57,475 nt of DNA from Caballeronia terrestris (GTDB lineage Bacteria; Pseudomonadota; Gammaproteobacteria; Burkholderiales; Burkholderiaceae). The stretch lies in assembly GCF_001544515.1 (NCBI RefSeq), contig NZ_FCOL02000035.1:1-57475 (forward strand). Reading direction: 5' to 3'. Shown in pieces: positions 7,945 through 16,504 of this stretch (position 1 is the stretch's first letter; the number at the start of each line of letters is the position of its first letter). Below the pieces are notes generated by a model, which was given only the letters and a program-made list of their open reading frames with translations, was not told the origin of the DNA and searched no databases. The position numbers and the translations under genes were made by a program.

Positions 7945-7990
7945 AAGCAAAAAGGCGGTGCGACCTTTCGGTCGCACCGCCTTTTTGCTT
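7945..7990. terminator. Very strong bidirectional terminator
   Basis: A 21-bp perfect stem (7945-7965 with 7970-7990) closes a four-base TTTC loop and ends in A and T runs on both sides. It separates the paralog pair from the converging rpsU gene. Confidence 0.9.
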
Positions 7991-8034
7991 TGCCGCAGCC
8001 GTATCGAAATACTGACCGCGGCGGAAAAAGACGC

Positions 8035-8247
8035 TCAGTGCATCTTCTTCGGCAGCATCTGGCTGCGCAGGCGCTTGCGCAGACGGCTCACGGCCGCTGC
8101 CTTCTTGCGCTTGCGAGCCGTCGTCGGCTTTTCGTACGATTGGCGCTCACGCAACTCGGCGATCAGGCCGTTCTTTTCGATCGTGCGACGGAAACGGCGA
8201 ATCGCCACGTCGAACGGCTCGTTTTCTTTCAAAACAATAGTGGTCAT
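8035..8247 (-). CDS. rpsU: 30S ribosomal protein S21 (bS21)
   Basis: This 70-residue, strongly basic protein begins M-T-T-I-V-L-K-E-N-E-P-F-D-V-A-I-R-R and ends in a Lys/Arg-rich helix, typical of bS21. bS21 sits near the anti-Shine-Dalgarno end of 16S rRNA and is involved in initiation-site selection. The usual dnaG and rpoD neighbours are not here, so this may be one of several rpsU copies, as often in Burkholderiaceae. It is monocistronic and ends in the terminator shared with the paralog pair. Confidence 0.95.
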   Translation of the reverse strand: MTTIVLKENEPFDVAIRRFRRTIEKNGLIAELRERQSYEKPTTARKRKKAAAVSRLRKRLRSQMLPKKMH

Positions 8248-8562
8248 GGAATTCCTAAATCGCTAAACGTATTTTCTGACTGCGGGAAACGGATCTTGCG
8301 GCCCGTACCACGCGCCGGCACTCCGATCGTCCGCCCAACACGGCGGACACGAGCAAAGCGGCCACGGAGGCCGGAAAAGAGAGAGTTGGGATTCACCGCC
8401 GAAAACGGCATGCGCACTCGAGACGAAAATCTGAAATGACGCACTTTGGGCCGCCGGGCGCAGCGCAAAACACCGCGCCGTCGGGCAAAAATCTCGATTC
8501 GGGCGCGATGTTACCAGATCACGGAGCGATCGCCAAGCACCCAACTCACTGATGCAACTCGA
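8248..8562. other. rpsU leader/promoter region
   Basis: These 315 bases lie between the rpsU start and the aldo/keto reductase stop. The rpsU promoter and 5' untranslated region should be here on the minus strand. I see no further gene, no strong terminator and no clear structured element. Confidence 0.4.
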
Positions 8563-9513
8563 TTATTTCGCCGGAGCGCTGGCTTCGTCGAGAGCATCGA
8601 GGTCGTCGGCGGAAAGGGTCAGGCGGGTCGCCGCAGCCAGGCTTTCCAGTTGCGCCACCGACGTCGCGCTCGCAATCGGCGCCGTCACGCTCGGCCGCGC
8701 GATGACCCACGCGAGCGCGATCGTCGCGGGCGTCGTGTCGTTGCGCTTCGCCACGTCGATGAGCGTATCGACGATCCACAAACCTCGTTCGTTCAGATAT
8801 TTCTCGACGCGCGACCCGCGCTTGGCGCCTTTCGTGTCCTCGATCGAGCGGTATTTGCCGCTCAGAAAGCCGCTCGCCAAGCTGAAATACGTCACGACGG
8901 CCAGTTTGTGCGCGGCCGCGACCGGTTCGAGATCCGTCTCGTAGCCTTCGCGGTCGTACAGATTGTATTCAGGCTGAAGCACCTGATACGCCGGCAATCC
9001 CTCCTCCTTCGACACCTTCAGCGCCGCCTCCACCCGCTCGCCGGAGTAATTCGACGCGCCGATCACCCGCACCTTCCCCGCCTTGATCAGCTTCTGATAG
9101 GCGCCGAGCGTTTCTTCGAAGGGGGTTTTGTCGTCGTCGAGATGGGAGAAATAGACGTCGATGTAGTCAGTTTTCAGGCGCCGCAAGGAATCGTCGACGG
9201 CGGCCGCGATGTTCGCAGCCGTTAGCCCCGGCCGCGTGCTGAGCATGCCGACCTTCGTCGCGAGCACGATCTTGTCGCGCTTGCCGCTCTCCTTGAACCA
9301 CTTGCCGATGATGGCTTCCGACTCGCCGCCTTTGTGGCCGTCGATCCAGGCGGAGTAGACGTCGGCGGTATCGATGAAATTCAGGCCGTGGTCGACGAAC
9401 GCGTCGAGGATGGAGAACGACGTGCGCTCGTCCGCCGTCCAGCCGAAGACGTTGCCGCCGAAGACGAGCGGCGCGACTTGCAGATCCGATGTGCCGATGT
9501 TGCGCTTTTGCAT
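8563..9513 (-). CDS. Aldo/keto reductase family oxidoreductase
   Basis: This is a 316-residue TIM-barrel NADPH-dependent reductase. It has the family start (R-N-I-G-T-S-D-L-Q-V-A-P-L-V-F-G-G). The catalytic Asp and Tyr are in D-T-A-D-V-Y near residue 50, the catalytic Lys in L-A-T-K-V-G near 85, and His in Y-F-S-H-L-D near 125. The cofactor-binding segment comes late (S-A-T-S-V-A-Q-L). It resembles the YajO/Tas-type subfamily of broad-specificity aldehyde or ketone reductases. The ATG at 9513 is preferred, since the upstream extension is not conserved. It is divergent from the HAD-type gene and probably transcribed alone. Confidence 0.88.
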   Translation of the reverse strand: MQKRNIGTSDLQVAPLVFGGNVFGWTADERTSFSILDAFVDHGLNFIDTADVYSAWIDGHKGGESEAIIGKWFKESGKRDKIVLATKVGMLSTRPGLTAANIAAAVDDSLRRLKTDYIDVYFSHLDDDKTPFEETLGAYQKLIKAGKVRVIGASNYSGERVEAALKVSKEEGLPAYQVLQPEYNLYDREGYETDLEPVAAAHKLAVVTYFSLASGFLSGKYRSIEDTKGAKRGSRVEKYLNERGLWIVDTLIDVAKRNDTTPATIALAWVIARPSVTAPIASATSVAQLESLAAATRLTLSADDLDALDEASAPAK

Positions 9514-9787
9514 GTGTGCTCCGTGGAAGAAAGGGGCGATTCGAGCCAAAAGCATACGCCGGGCCGCCAGGCGCTGCAGCGCGTGCCGTCCCGCGGGCTG
9601 CGCGCCCAAGCCCCGAACTAAGGGCGAAACCGCCTCTTTTTCGGCAATTCCATTCGCGGGCGTTCCCCTACCATCAGTTCATCCCGAAAACCGCCGAAGA
9701 ACCGTCTCGCGAGCGCGCTCGCAGTCGCCGCGGCACGAGTCAATCCCTTACGGCGCCGCAAGCGCCGGCCCAGGAGCACCCAGAGAA

Positions 9788-12202
9788 ATGAACGACCGCA
9801 ACGTCCCGGCCAGTGACCTGATGGCGGCATGGACCGCCAAACTCGAAGGCCGCAAGATGGCCACCTTCGACTGCTTCGACACCGTCTTCTGGCGCGGCGT
9901 GCTCGAACCTCGCGACGTGTACTACGGGCTCGCGGAAGATCCGCTCTTCGTCGAGCACCGCGTGAGCGCGCGCGTGCGCATGATGGCCGAATCCGAAGCC
10001 CGCACGAAGCACGTTTTCGCCAAGAGCATGAGCGAGGCCACGCTCGAAGAGATCTACGCCGTCTGCGCGCCACTTGCCGACGAGGCCACCGTGCGCGCCC
10101 TCGCCGCGCGCGAAGTGCAGAAGGAAATCGAGATCGGCTTCGTCTTCGAGCCGGTGCTGGCGCTGCTTCGCGAAGCGAAGGCGCGCGGCATCGCGGTCGC
10201 CATCGTCAGCGATACCTATTACAGCGAAGCGCAACTGCGACGGATCCTGTTCGCCACCGCGCCCGAACTCGAAACGCTCATCGACCATGTGTTCTGCTCG
10301 TCGGAACATGGCTTCGGAAAGTCGAGCGGTTTGTGGCCGAAGGTCATCAAGAAGCTGGGCGTCAGGGCGACGGAGATCCTGCACGTCGGCGACAACCACG
10401 TCGCGGACTATGCCGTTCCGACCTCGCTCGGCATCGAGGCCGTGCACTTCATGCAGCGCAACGACGAAATGGCGAAAAGCGATCGCCAGCGCCTGATCGC
10501 CGCGCGCCTGCTGTTCCCGTCGATCCGCGCGACGCAAGCCGCGCCGAGCCTCTACCACGGCATGCAGTCGCAGCAAATCAAGCGCGAGTGGGCGCCGCAC
10601 GAGCGCGTCGGCTACTGGTCGATGGGTCCGATCATCTATGCGTTCGCGCAGTTCGTCCTCGACGCGCACCGCACGCTCACCGCGACCGGCAAGCCGCACA
10701 AGTTCGCCTGCCTGATGCGCGACGGCCATCTCGTCAAGCTCGCCTGCGATGCGCTGTCGAGCGAGATGAACGCCGGCGCGGTCTATCTGAGCCGCTACAC
10801 GGCGGTCGCCGTCTCGTTCGACAGCGTCGAGAGCATTCAGCGCTACGCGGCACGGCACACCTTTGCGGCCAGACTTCCGATCGTGTGCGACCAGATGCTG
10901 ATGCCGCTCGATCTCAAGCGGAAAATTCTCGCGCGGGCGAATAAAGCCGCAAATCCGGCGCAGGAATTCCGCCGCCTTCTGAACGAACCTGCGACGACCA
11001 AGGTCATTCTCAAGCAATCGAAGACGTTGCGCGAACGCCTGTTCCGCCATCTGCAGAACACCGTCGGCCTGGAACGCGGCGACACGCTCGTGCTGGTCGA
11101 TCTCGGCTACTACGGCACGATCCAGAGCGCAATTGGCGATGTCTTCAAACGCAACTTCAATGTCGATGTGATCGGCCGCTACTTCGCCGCGCTCGATACG
11201 CCGGGCGGGCACCTCGACCGCGAAGCGCTCGTCGATACGAAATGGACCGACGAAAACGTCATCGAGACGCTGATCGCCCATATCGGCGATTTCGAGCAGA
11301 TGTGCGCGATCAGCTCCGGCAGCGTGATCTCGTACGACGAGGCCGGCGACCCCGTGCTCGCCGACGTCAAGAAAGGCAGCATGCAGCTCGACACCACCGC
11401 CACGATCCAGCAGGCGTGTCTCGAATTCGTGCGCGACGTCGCCGCGACGGCGCCGATCCACCTGCCGAAGCTCACGCCCGAGGCACTGCGCGTCTCGGCG
11501 TCGATCGAACTGGCCCGGCTCGTCTATTTGCCGGAGCATGAAGAAATCGCACGCGGCGCCGACTCGCGGTTCGAGCTGAATGTTGGCACCGACATCGCCT
11601 TCGACGTGGTCGACGTCGAAGCGGGCATCCAGGGACTGCGCCAGCGCGGGCCGTTCTATATGCGCAGCATCGGCAAGGGATTCCGCACCGGGTATCCGTC
11701 GGAGATGCGCTACGCCGGCATCGATCAGGCGATTTTCCTGATGGCGATCCGCCGCCACCGGCTCGATTTCACCGTCGACGACACGTCGTACCGAAAACTC
11801 GAGATTCCGACGCTGTTCGTGCGCGGCAACGAGAGCGCGACGCAGAACGTCGCGGCGCGCTCCACGTTCGACGGTTACTACTCGGTCGTCCTTCCGCGCA
11901 CGGAATTCGATACCGCGCTGATGGTCGGGCGGGAGTTGAGCTGGCTGCAATTGGAGTCGGCATCGACTTTCCCGGCGGAACTGCTCGATTCGAATATGGA
12001 ATTCGATCGCCAGCGGCCGTTGAATCCCGGCAGCGAGATCATTTACGACGGAATGGCGGAGCGTGAACCGGGGATTTTCGAAATCAAGCCGAATGGCCTG
12101 ATTTATTTGCCGGCCTCGCAGGACAAAACCCCGCAGGTGATGCGCCTGATATTCCGTCCGCTTGCAAAAGCGGCCCCGGAAGCCATTGCCAGCGCGGTCT
12201 GA
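9788..12202 (+). CDS. Large HAD-superfamily protein (COG5610-like), multidomain
   Basis: This 804-residue protein has an N-terminal HAD phosphatase domain. Motif I is D28-C-F-D31-T, the Ser/Thr motif is V-S-D-T at 140-143, and the acidic motif G-D-N is at 201-203. A second region follows from about 260 to 560. Its conserved strings A-C-L-M-R-D-G-H-L and L-V-D-L-G-Y-Y-G-T-I-Q-S are found in predicted HAD hydrolases of the COG5610 type. The remaining ~220 residues match nothing I recognise and look beta-rich. Relatives often lie in polysaccharide or glycosylation loci, but no reaction is established. Here it sits directly before fliC yet is cut off from it by a strong terminator. The start at 9788 gives the best family-like beginning. 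Confidence 0.75.
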   Translation: MNDRNVPASDLMAAWTAKLEGRKMATFDCFDTVFWRGVLEPRDVYYGLAEDPLFVEHRVSARVRMMAESEARTKHVFAKSMSEATLEEIYAVCAPLADEATVRALAAREVQKEIEIGFVFEPVLALLREAKARGIAVAIVSDTYYSEAQLRRILFATAPELETLIDHVFCSSEHGFGKSSGLWPKVIKKLGVRATEILHVGDNHVADYAVPTSLGIEAVHFMQRNDEMAKSDRQRLIAARLLFPSIRATQAAPSLYHGMQSQQIKREWAPHERVGYWSMGPIIYAFAQFVLDAHRTLTATGKPHKFACLMRDGHLVKLACDALSSEMNAGAVYLSRYTAVAVSFDSVESIQRYAARHTFAARLPIVCDQMLMPLDLKRKILARANKAANPAQEFRRLLNEPATTKVILKQSKTLRERLFRHLQNTVGLERGDTLVLVDLGYYGTIQSAIGDVFKRNFNVDVIGRYFAALDTPGGHLDREALVDTKWTDENVIETLIAHIGDFEQMCAISSGSVISYDEAGDPVLADVKKGSMQLDTTATIQQACLEFVRDVAATAPIHLPKLTPEALRVSASIELARLVYLPEHEEIARGADSRFELNVGTDIAFDVVDVEAGIQGLRQRGPFYMRSIGKGFRTGYPSEMRYAGIDQAIFLMAIRRHRLDFTVDDTSYRKLEIPTLFVRGNESATQNVAARSTFDGYYSVVLPRTEFDTALMVGRELSWLQLESASTFPAELLDSNMEFDRQRPLNPGSEIIYDGMAEREPGIFEIKPNGLIYLPASQDKTPQVMRLIFRPLAKAAPEAIASAV

Positions 12203-12219
12203 GGCCTGAATACCCCAGC

Positions 12220-12254
12220 GGCCGCGGGCGGGCACTCCCCGCCCGCGGCCTTTT
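12220..12254 (+). terminator. Rho-independent terminator after the HAD-type gene
   Basis: A perfect 13-bp GC stem (12220-12232 with 12238-12250) with a 5-base loop is followed by TTTT. It separates the HAD-type gene from the fliC transcription unit. Confidence 0.9.
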
Positions 12255-12297
12255 GCGCCGCCGTAAAGCGGCTTTCGCACAAAGAGTTGCAAGGGCC

Positions 12298-12324
12298 TAA
12301 AGTTTTTTTCGGGCGGCCCGATAA
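12298..12324 (+). promoter_or_regulatory. Sigma-28 (FliA) promoter of fliC
   Basis: TAAAGTTT at 12298-12305, an 11-base spacer and CCCGATAA at 12317-12324 match the FliA consensus TAAAGTTT-N11-GCCGATAA with one mismatch. It lies 100 bases before the fliC start, consistent with late-class flagellar expression. Confidence 0.88.
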
Positions 12325-12423
12325 CCTAGGTAAGGCGGTCAGCGCAACTCGTTAAAACAGCGCGACGCCGTAATCGATGTAAGCCTGAATGGCCTCCATA
12401 CCTTAACGAGGGATCACAAAGTC

Positions 12424-13248
12424 ATGTTGAATATCAATACCAACACGCTGTCGCAAACCACGCAAAAGAACCTCGCCGGTTCGCAAAGCGCCCTGTCGTC
12501 CGCGATCAACCGTCTTTCGTCGGGCAAGCGCATCAACAGCGCCGCTGACGACGCAGCAGGTCTCGCGATTTCGACGAACATGACGTCCTACGTCAACGCG
12601 CTGAACCAAGGCGTGTCGAACGCAAACAACGCAATTTCGATGATCCAGACCGCTTCCGGCGGCCTGTCAAGCACGACGGACAACCTGCAACGTATCCGCC
12701 AGCTGGCCGTGCAAGCTTCGGACGGCTCGCTCTCCGACACGCAACGCGGCTACCTGCAAACGGAAGTGACGCAGCGCCTCGGCGAACTGGACCGCGTGTC
12801 GAGCCAAACGACGTTCAACGGCCAAGCCATGCTGAGCGGCTCGATCTCGACGGTTTCGTTCCAGATCGGCGCAACGGCCAACCAGACGCTGTCGGTTGAC
12901 TTCGGCTCGGTGTCGATGGGTGCGAGCGGCGTCTTCGGCTCGAACACGGTCGACGTCTCGACGGCAAGCGGCGCGCAAGACGTGATCGGCTATGTCGACT
13001 CGGCGCTGGACAAGGTCAACACGCTGCAAGCAACGCTCGGCGCTGAACAAAACCGCTTCACGTCGGCCATCAGCAGCCTGCAATCGCAATCGACCAACCT
13101 GAGCGCAGCGCAATCGGCCATCACCGATGCGGACTTCGCACAGGAAACCGCGAACCTGAGCAAGGCGCAGGTTCTGCAGCAAGCAGGCATCTCGGTTCTT
13201 GCGCAAGCGAACTCGATGCCCCAGCAGGTCCTGAAGCTCCTCGGTTGA
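12424..13248 (+). CDS. fliC: Flagellin
   Basis: This 274-residue flagellin is the filament subunit exported through the flagellar type III apparatus. The D0/D1 N-terminal region is highly conserved (S-G-K-R-I-N-S-A-A-D-D-A-A-G-L-A-I at about 36-52). The C-terminal D0 helix ends in V-L-Q-Q-A-G-I-S-V-L-A-Q-A-N. The variable centre (about residues 135-200) is short, so this is a compact flagellin with almost no D2/D3 domain. A FliA promoter and a GAGGGA ribosome site precede it. fliD and fliT follow on the same strand. The gene is Ser/Thr-rich in its exposed centre, a possible glycosylation region by analogy only. Confidence 0.97.
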   Translation: MLNINTNTLSQTTQKNLAGSQSALSSAINRLSSGKRINSAADDAAGLAISTNMTSYVNALNQGVSNANNAISMIQTASGGLSSTTDNLQRIRQLAVQASDGSLSDTQRGYLQTEVTQRLGELDRVSSQTTFNGQAMLSGSISTVSFQIGATANQTLSVDFGSVSMGASGVFGSNTVDVSTASGAQDVIGYVDSALDKVNTLQATLGAEQNRFTSAISSLQSQSTNLSAAQSAITDADFAQETANLSKAQVLQQAGISVLAQANSMPQQVLKLLG

Positions 13249-13309
13249 TTTCCCGGGAACATGAGGCTGGCGGCAAGGTTTCACCGTCGCCGGCTTCGCA
13301 GTAATCGAC

Positions 13310-13374
13310 CTGGGAGGCTTGCCTCCCAGTCGGCGTTCCTGGACACCACGCGCCCTGGCATGATGTCCAGGAAC
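13310..13374. repeat. Two inverted repeats in the fliC-fliD gap
   Basis: A hairpin with 8-9 bp arms at 13310-13329 (CTGGGAGG/CCTCCCAG) is followed by a separate 10-bp perfect inverted repeat, GTTCCTGGAC at 13335-13344 and GTCCAGGAAC at 13365-13374. Neither has a T-run. They may stabilise the fliC 3' end or act as an RNA processing or attenuation site. Confidence 0.55.
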
Positions 13375-13423
13375 GACCGATTAAAAGCCCACGTTTTTTC
13401 AAGAGACCAGCCCGGAACGCCCG

Positions 13424-14872
13424 ATGACAACGACCTCGACCTCGTCTTCAACCGACGTCAGCAGCACGCTCGCCGCCGCGGCGCAATCCATCATCAGCGG
13501 ATCGACGAAATCGGCGCTCGACGTGTCCACGCTCGTTTCGTCGCTCGTGGTCGCGAAGACCACCGGTCAGGCCACGATGATCGCGAACAAGCAGGCAAGC
13601 GACAACACGCTGCTGTCGGCCGTCTCGCAGATCAAGTCCGCGCTGTCGTCGCTGCAAAGCACGCTGACGGGGTTGTCCAACGGCACGTCGCTCGCCGCGT
13701 TCAGCGCGACCGCGAGCGGCAACGGCTTGTCGGCGACTGCCGGCACGGGCGCGGTGGCGGGCAGCTATCAGATCGCGGTCACGAGCGTCGCGAGCGCGCA
13801 GAAGATCACCTCGGGCACGATCGATCCGACGGCGAACCTCGGCACCGGCACGCTGACGCTCAATCTGGGCAGCAAGCAGATGAACGTCTCGCTCTCCGGT
13901 TCGAGCAACAAGCTTGCGGACATCGCGTCGGCGATCAACTCGGCGTCGGACAATCCGGGCATCAGCGCGACCGTCGTCACGGGCGATTCGGGCGCGCACC
14001 TCGTGCTCGCATCGACCTCGACCGGCGCGAGCAACACGATTACCGTCGGCACGAGCGGCACGCTCAGTTCCGCGCTCGGCTACACCGGCGCGTCGGACAC
14101 GAACTACACGGTCTCGACGCCCGCCGCCGACGCCAAGTTCAGCATCGACGGCACGAACGTCACGAGCTCGACGAACACCGTGACCAACGCGATCGCGGGC
14201 GTCACGCTGAACCTTTCGTCGGCGTCCGCGGGCACGACGCAGACCCTCGCCGTCGCGCAGGACAACACGGCGCAGGCGAAGGCGATCACCTCGTTCGTCA
14301 ACGCGTACAACTCGTTCGTGAGCCAGGCGGCCGCGCTCTCCAGCTTCGATTCGACCAAGGACGCCGGCTCGCAGGGCGGCGCGCTGCTCGGCGACTCCAT
14401 GCTCCAGACGATTCGCGGCTCGCTCGCGACGATCGTGAGCGGCGGCGTCGCGTCGGGATCGGCGGGATCGATGGTCAACCTTGCGTCGATCGGCATCGAT
14501 TTGCAGCCGGACGGCACGCTGCTCGCGGACAACACGAAACTGACGACGGCGCTCCAATCGTCGTCGAGCACGGTCCAGCAAATCTTCAATCCGACCAACG
14601 GCGTCGCCGCGCAACTCAACACGAAGGTGAACGCGTTCCTGACGACGGGCGGCATCATCGATTCGCGCACGACCGCGCTCAACGCCGACCTGACGAGCCT
14701 GACGAAACAGACGGCGACGCTGCAAACCTACGCCGACACGCTGACCTCGCAATACAACGCGCAATTCACCGCGCTGAACACGCTGATGGCGACGATGGCG
14801 AGCAACACGTCGTATTTGACGCAATTGTTCGGCGGTACGAGCAGCGCGGGCGCGCTCGCGACCAACAAGTAA
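13424..14872 (+). CDS. fliD: Flagellar filament capping protein FliD (HAP2)
   Basis: This 482-residue protein forms the pentameric cap at the filament tip that folds incoming flagellin. The N-terminal FliD_N region (D-V-S-T-L-V-S-S-L-V, then S-Q-I-K-S-A-L-S-S-L-Q) and the C-terminal coiled coil are typical. The C-terminal coil includes D-S-R-T-T-A-L-N-A-D-L-T and ends Q-F-T-A-L-N-T-L-M. Composition is Ser/Thr/Ala/Gly-rich with very few charged residues in the middle, as in other FliD proteins. It lies 175 bases behind fliC and 30 bases before fliT. I found no separate FliA promoter, so read-through from fliC is likely. Confidence 0.94.
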   Translation: MTTTSTSSSTDVSSTLAAAAQSIISGSTKSALDVSTLVSSLVVAKTTGQATMIANKQASDNTLLSAVSQIKSALSSLQSTLTGLSNGTSLAAFSATASGNGLSATAGTGAVAGSYQIAVTSVASAQKITSGTIDPTANLGTGTLTLNLGSKQMNVSLSGSSNKLADIASAINSASDNPGISATVVTGDSGAHLVLASTSTGASNTITVGTSGTLSSALGYTGASDTNYTVSTPAADAKFSIDGTNVTSSTNTVTNAIAGVTLNLSSASAGTTQTLAVAQDNTAQAKAITSFVNAYNSFVSQAAALSSFDSTKDAGSQGGALLGDSMLQTIRGSLATIVSGGVASGSAGSMVNLASIGIDLQPDGTLLADNTKLTTALQSSSSTVQQIFNPTNGVAAQLNTKVNAFLTTGGIIDSRTTALNADLTSLTKQTATLQTYADTLTSQYNAQFTALNTLMATMASNTSYLTQLFGGTSSAGALATNK

Positions 14873-14902
14873 CGCACGGCACGAGTCGAGAAGGAGAATG
14901 AA

Positions 14903-15205
14903 ATGAACCAGCAGCAGCTTCTTAAGAACGCACTGGAATTGACGCACGGGATCGCCGCGGCCGCACGCGCGGGCGACTGGATCGAGGCTGCGCGTCTCGC
15001 CGATGAACGTTCGCCGCTCCTGCTGCAAGTGCAGAACGATCAAGCCGACGCGACGCTCGCGCTCGTGCGTGAGATTCAGACGCTCGACGCAAGCCTCATG
15101 AGCGACGCGGACGATGCACGCATGTCGCTCGGCAACAACTATCGCGAGGCGATGGCGCGCACCACCGCCGCGAATCGCTATCAACAGGCTGCACGCCTGT
15201 TCTAA
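14903..15205 (+). CDS. fliT: FliT-like flagellar export chaperone
   Basis: This 100-residue, all-helical protein lies immediately after fliD (30-base gap, AAGGAGAATGAA ribosome site). FliT proteins of this size bind FliD in the cytoplasm, keep it export-competent, and can feed back on flagellar gene expression. Sequence conservation in the family is weak. The call rests on length, helical composition (Q-Q-L-L-K-N-A-L-E-L-T start) and the invariable position after fliD. Confidence 0.82.
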   Translation: MNQQQLLKNALELTHGIAAAARAGDWIEAARLADERSPLLLQVQNDQADATLALVREIQTLDASLMSDADDARMSLGNNYREAMARTTAANRYQQAARLF

Positions 15206-15288
15206 AGTTTTGCCGGCCGCTGCCGTTAATAAGAAATAAGAACAACAAGAACAACGCGCCGATGGATGGTGCGCTGCTTCGCTCTTCG

Positions 15289-15312
15289 ATGCCCGCTTCG
15301 GCGGGCATTTCT
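15289..15312 (+). terminator. Terminator of the fliCDT unit
   Basis: An 8-bp stem (15289-15296 with 15301-15308) closes a TTCG tetraloop, ATGCCCGC-TTCG-GCGGGCAT, followed by TTCTT. It stands between fliT and the converging exchanger gene. Confidence 0.75.
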
Positions 15313-15339
15313 TATTTGTGCAAGCGTTTCAGCACTCTT

Positions 15340-16350
15340 TCAGCGCCCGAGCGTCAGGCCGAGATACGCGCCGTACAGCACGCCATTTCCCAGCAACGCC
15401 CACAACACGACGCCATTGCGCCGCGCATTGAAGCGCAGCCAAGCCGCGGCCGCGAGCGTGATCAGCACGCCCGTCAGCACTTCGACGCGCGGTTCCCACG
15501 GTGTCAGCATGATGCCGATCGCGGGCAGAAGCGTGCCCTGAAAAACCATCGCGCCCGTGATGTTGCCGAACGCAAGCGTGTCCTTGCCGCGCCGCGCCCA
15601 CAGAATGCTGTTGACCTTCTCGGGCAATTCGGTCGCGATCGGAATGATGATCAGCGACAGCAGCAGCGCCGACACCCCGAGCGCCTCCGACACCCCTTCC
15701 ACGCCGTGGATGAACCCTTTCGCGCCGCCGACCAGAAGCGCGATCCCGATGGCGAACTGCAACGTGATGGTAGCGAGCGACGTCGGCAGGCCGAGCTTCG
15801 AGACGAAGAGACGCTCGGGCGCCTCGGTGCCGTGCCCGCTATCGACGAGCGCCGCCGATGCCCTGAATGTCGCGATCACGTAGACCACGTACACGCACAC
15901 GAGCCCGGCCGCGAAGAGCGCGCGCACTTGCCATGCGTGATGCGGCACGAACATCGCGCCCGCCGCGATCAGGAACGCGCACAGAAAGAAGTTGAGGTCG
16001 CGCGTGAAGCCGGTGCGCTCGGGCGCGATCACGCCGCGCATGCCGCGCGACTTCAGGATCGCGAGGGTCATGAGGCATGTGGAAAGAGTCGCGAGCATCA
16101 GCGGCGCGCCGAGGATCGCGCCGACGCCGATTTCTTCGTTGACCGCCCGGCTCGCCGTGCCGCCGAGCAGCGCGATGATCGGCACGGTCGTCTCGGGAAG
16201 CGCCGTGCCGACCGCCGCGAAGAGCGACCCAGTGACGCCTTCCGATATGCCCATTCGCTCGCCGAGATGTTCGAGCGCGTTCGTGAACAGCTCGGACGCG
16301 ACGAGGATGATCGCGAGCATGGCCGCGAGTTCGAGGAAAAGCAGTGTCAT
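15340..16350 (-). CDS. CaCA-family (Na+/Ca2+-type) cation exchanger, riboswitch-controlled
   Basis: This 336-residue inner-membrane protein of the calcium/cation antiporter superfamily carries both alpha-repeat signatures, G-T-A-L-P-E-T-T near residue 60 and P-I-A-T-E-L-P-E near 230. Both contain the ion-coordinating Glu that follows the Leu-Pro. About ten hydrophobic helices are visible. The ATG at 16350 has a GAGG ribosome site 7 bases upstream. The frame continues upstream into non-conserved, Arg-rich sequence, which I reject because that stretch is the structured leader. A probable yybP-ykoY manganese riboswitch in the leader suggests that the exported ion includes Mn2+, or that exchange is adjusted to cytosolic manganese. 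The gene is transcribed alone. Confidence 0.87.
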   Translation of the reverse strand: MTLLFLELAAMLAIILVASELFTNALEHLGERMGISEGVTGSLFAAVGTALPETTVPIIALLGGTASRAVNEEIGVGAILGAPLMLATLSTCLMTLAILKSRGMRGVIAPERTGFTRDLNFFLCAFLIAAGAMFVPHHAWQVRALFAAGLVCVYVVYVIATFRASAALVDSGHGTEAPERLFVSKLGLPTSLATITLQFAIGIALLVGGAKGFIHGVEGVSEALGVSALLLSLIIIPIATELPEKVNSILWARRGKDTLAFGNITGAMVFQGTLLPAIGIMLTPWEPRVEVLTGVLITLAAAAWLRFNARRNGVVLWALLGNGVLYGAYLGLTLGR

Positions 16351-16451
16351 GCGGCACCTCGCGTCGAGGCGTGCGTGAACGAAACTGCGCTTAGGGGACG
16401 ATGTTTTTTGAGTTCTGGGGACACGATGATTCCACGGTCGGACGTCAGCGA

Positions 16452-16504
16452 ACCATGATGCATCGCGCGCCGTCCGACCAGGAACGACGCGATGCATCAA
16501 TGGT
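16452..16504 (-). promoter_or_regulatory. Expression-platform hairpin with alternative pairing
   Basis: Downstream of the aptamer on the minus-strand RNA, 16457-16466 pairs with 16489-16498, and 16452-16456 with 16500-16504. This gives a 15-bp stem with one bulge (16499) and a 22-base loop. Loop bases 16471-16479 are perfectly complementary (9 bp) to 16436-16444, just downstream in the RNA. The leader could therefore form a kissing/pseudoknot or a mutually exclusive hairpin, which fits a riboswitch expression platform. Confidence 0.6.

Noticed and set aside
9740..12292. 850-codon minus-strand open frame opposite the HAD-type gene
   Set aside because: Composition is shadow-like (Arg, His, Ala, Asp) and the plus-strand frame has clear HAD motifs and a ribosome site.
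13261..15184. Very long open frames on both strands across fliD
   Set aside because: They are alternate-frame readings of fliD; no family similarity, and composition is dominated by Arg/Asp/His.
15262..16458. 398-codon plus-strand open frame across the exchanger gene
   Set aside because: Antisense shadow of a clear CaCA transporter with both alpha-repeats.
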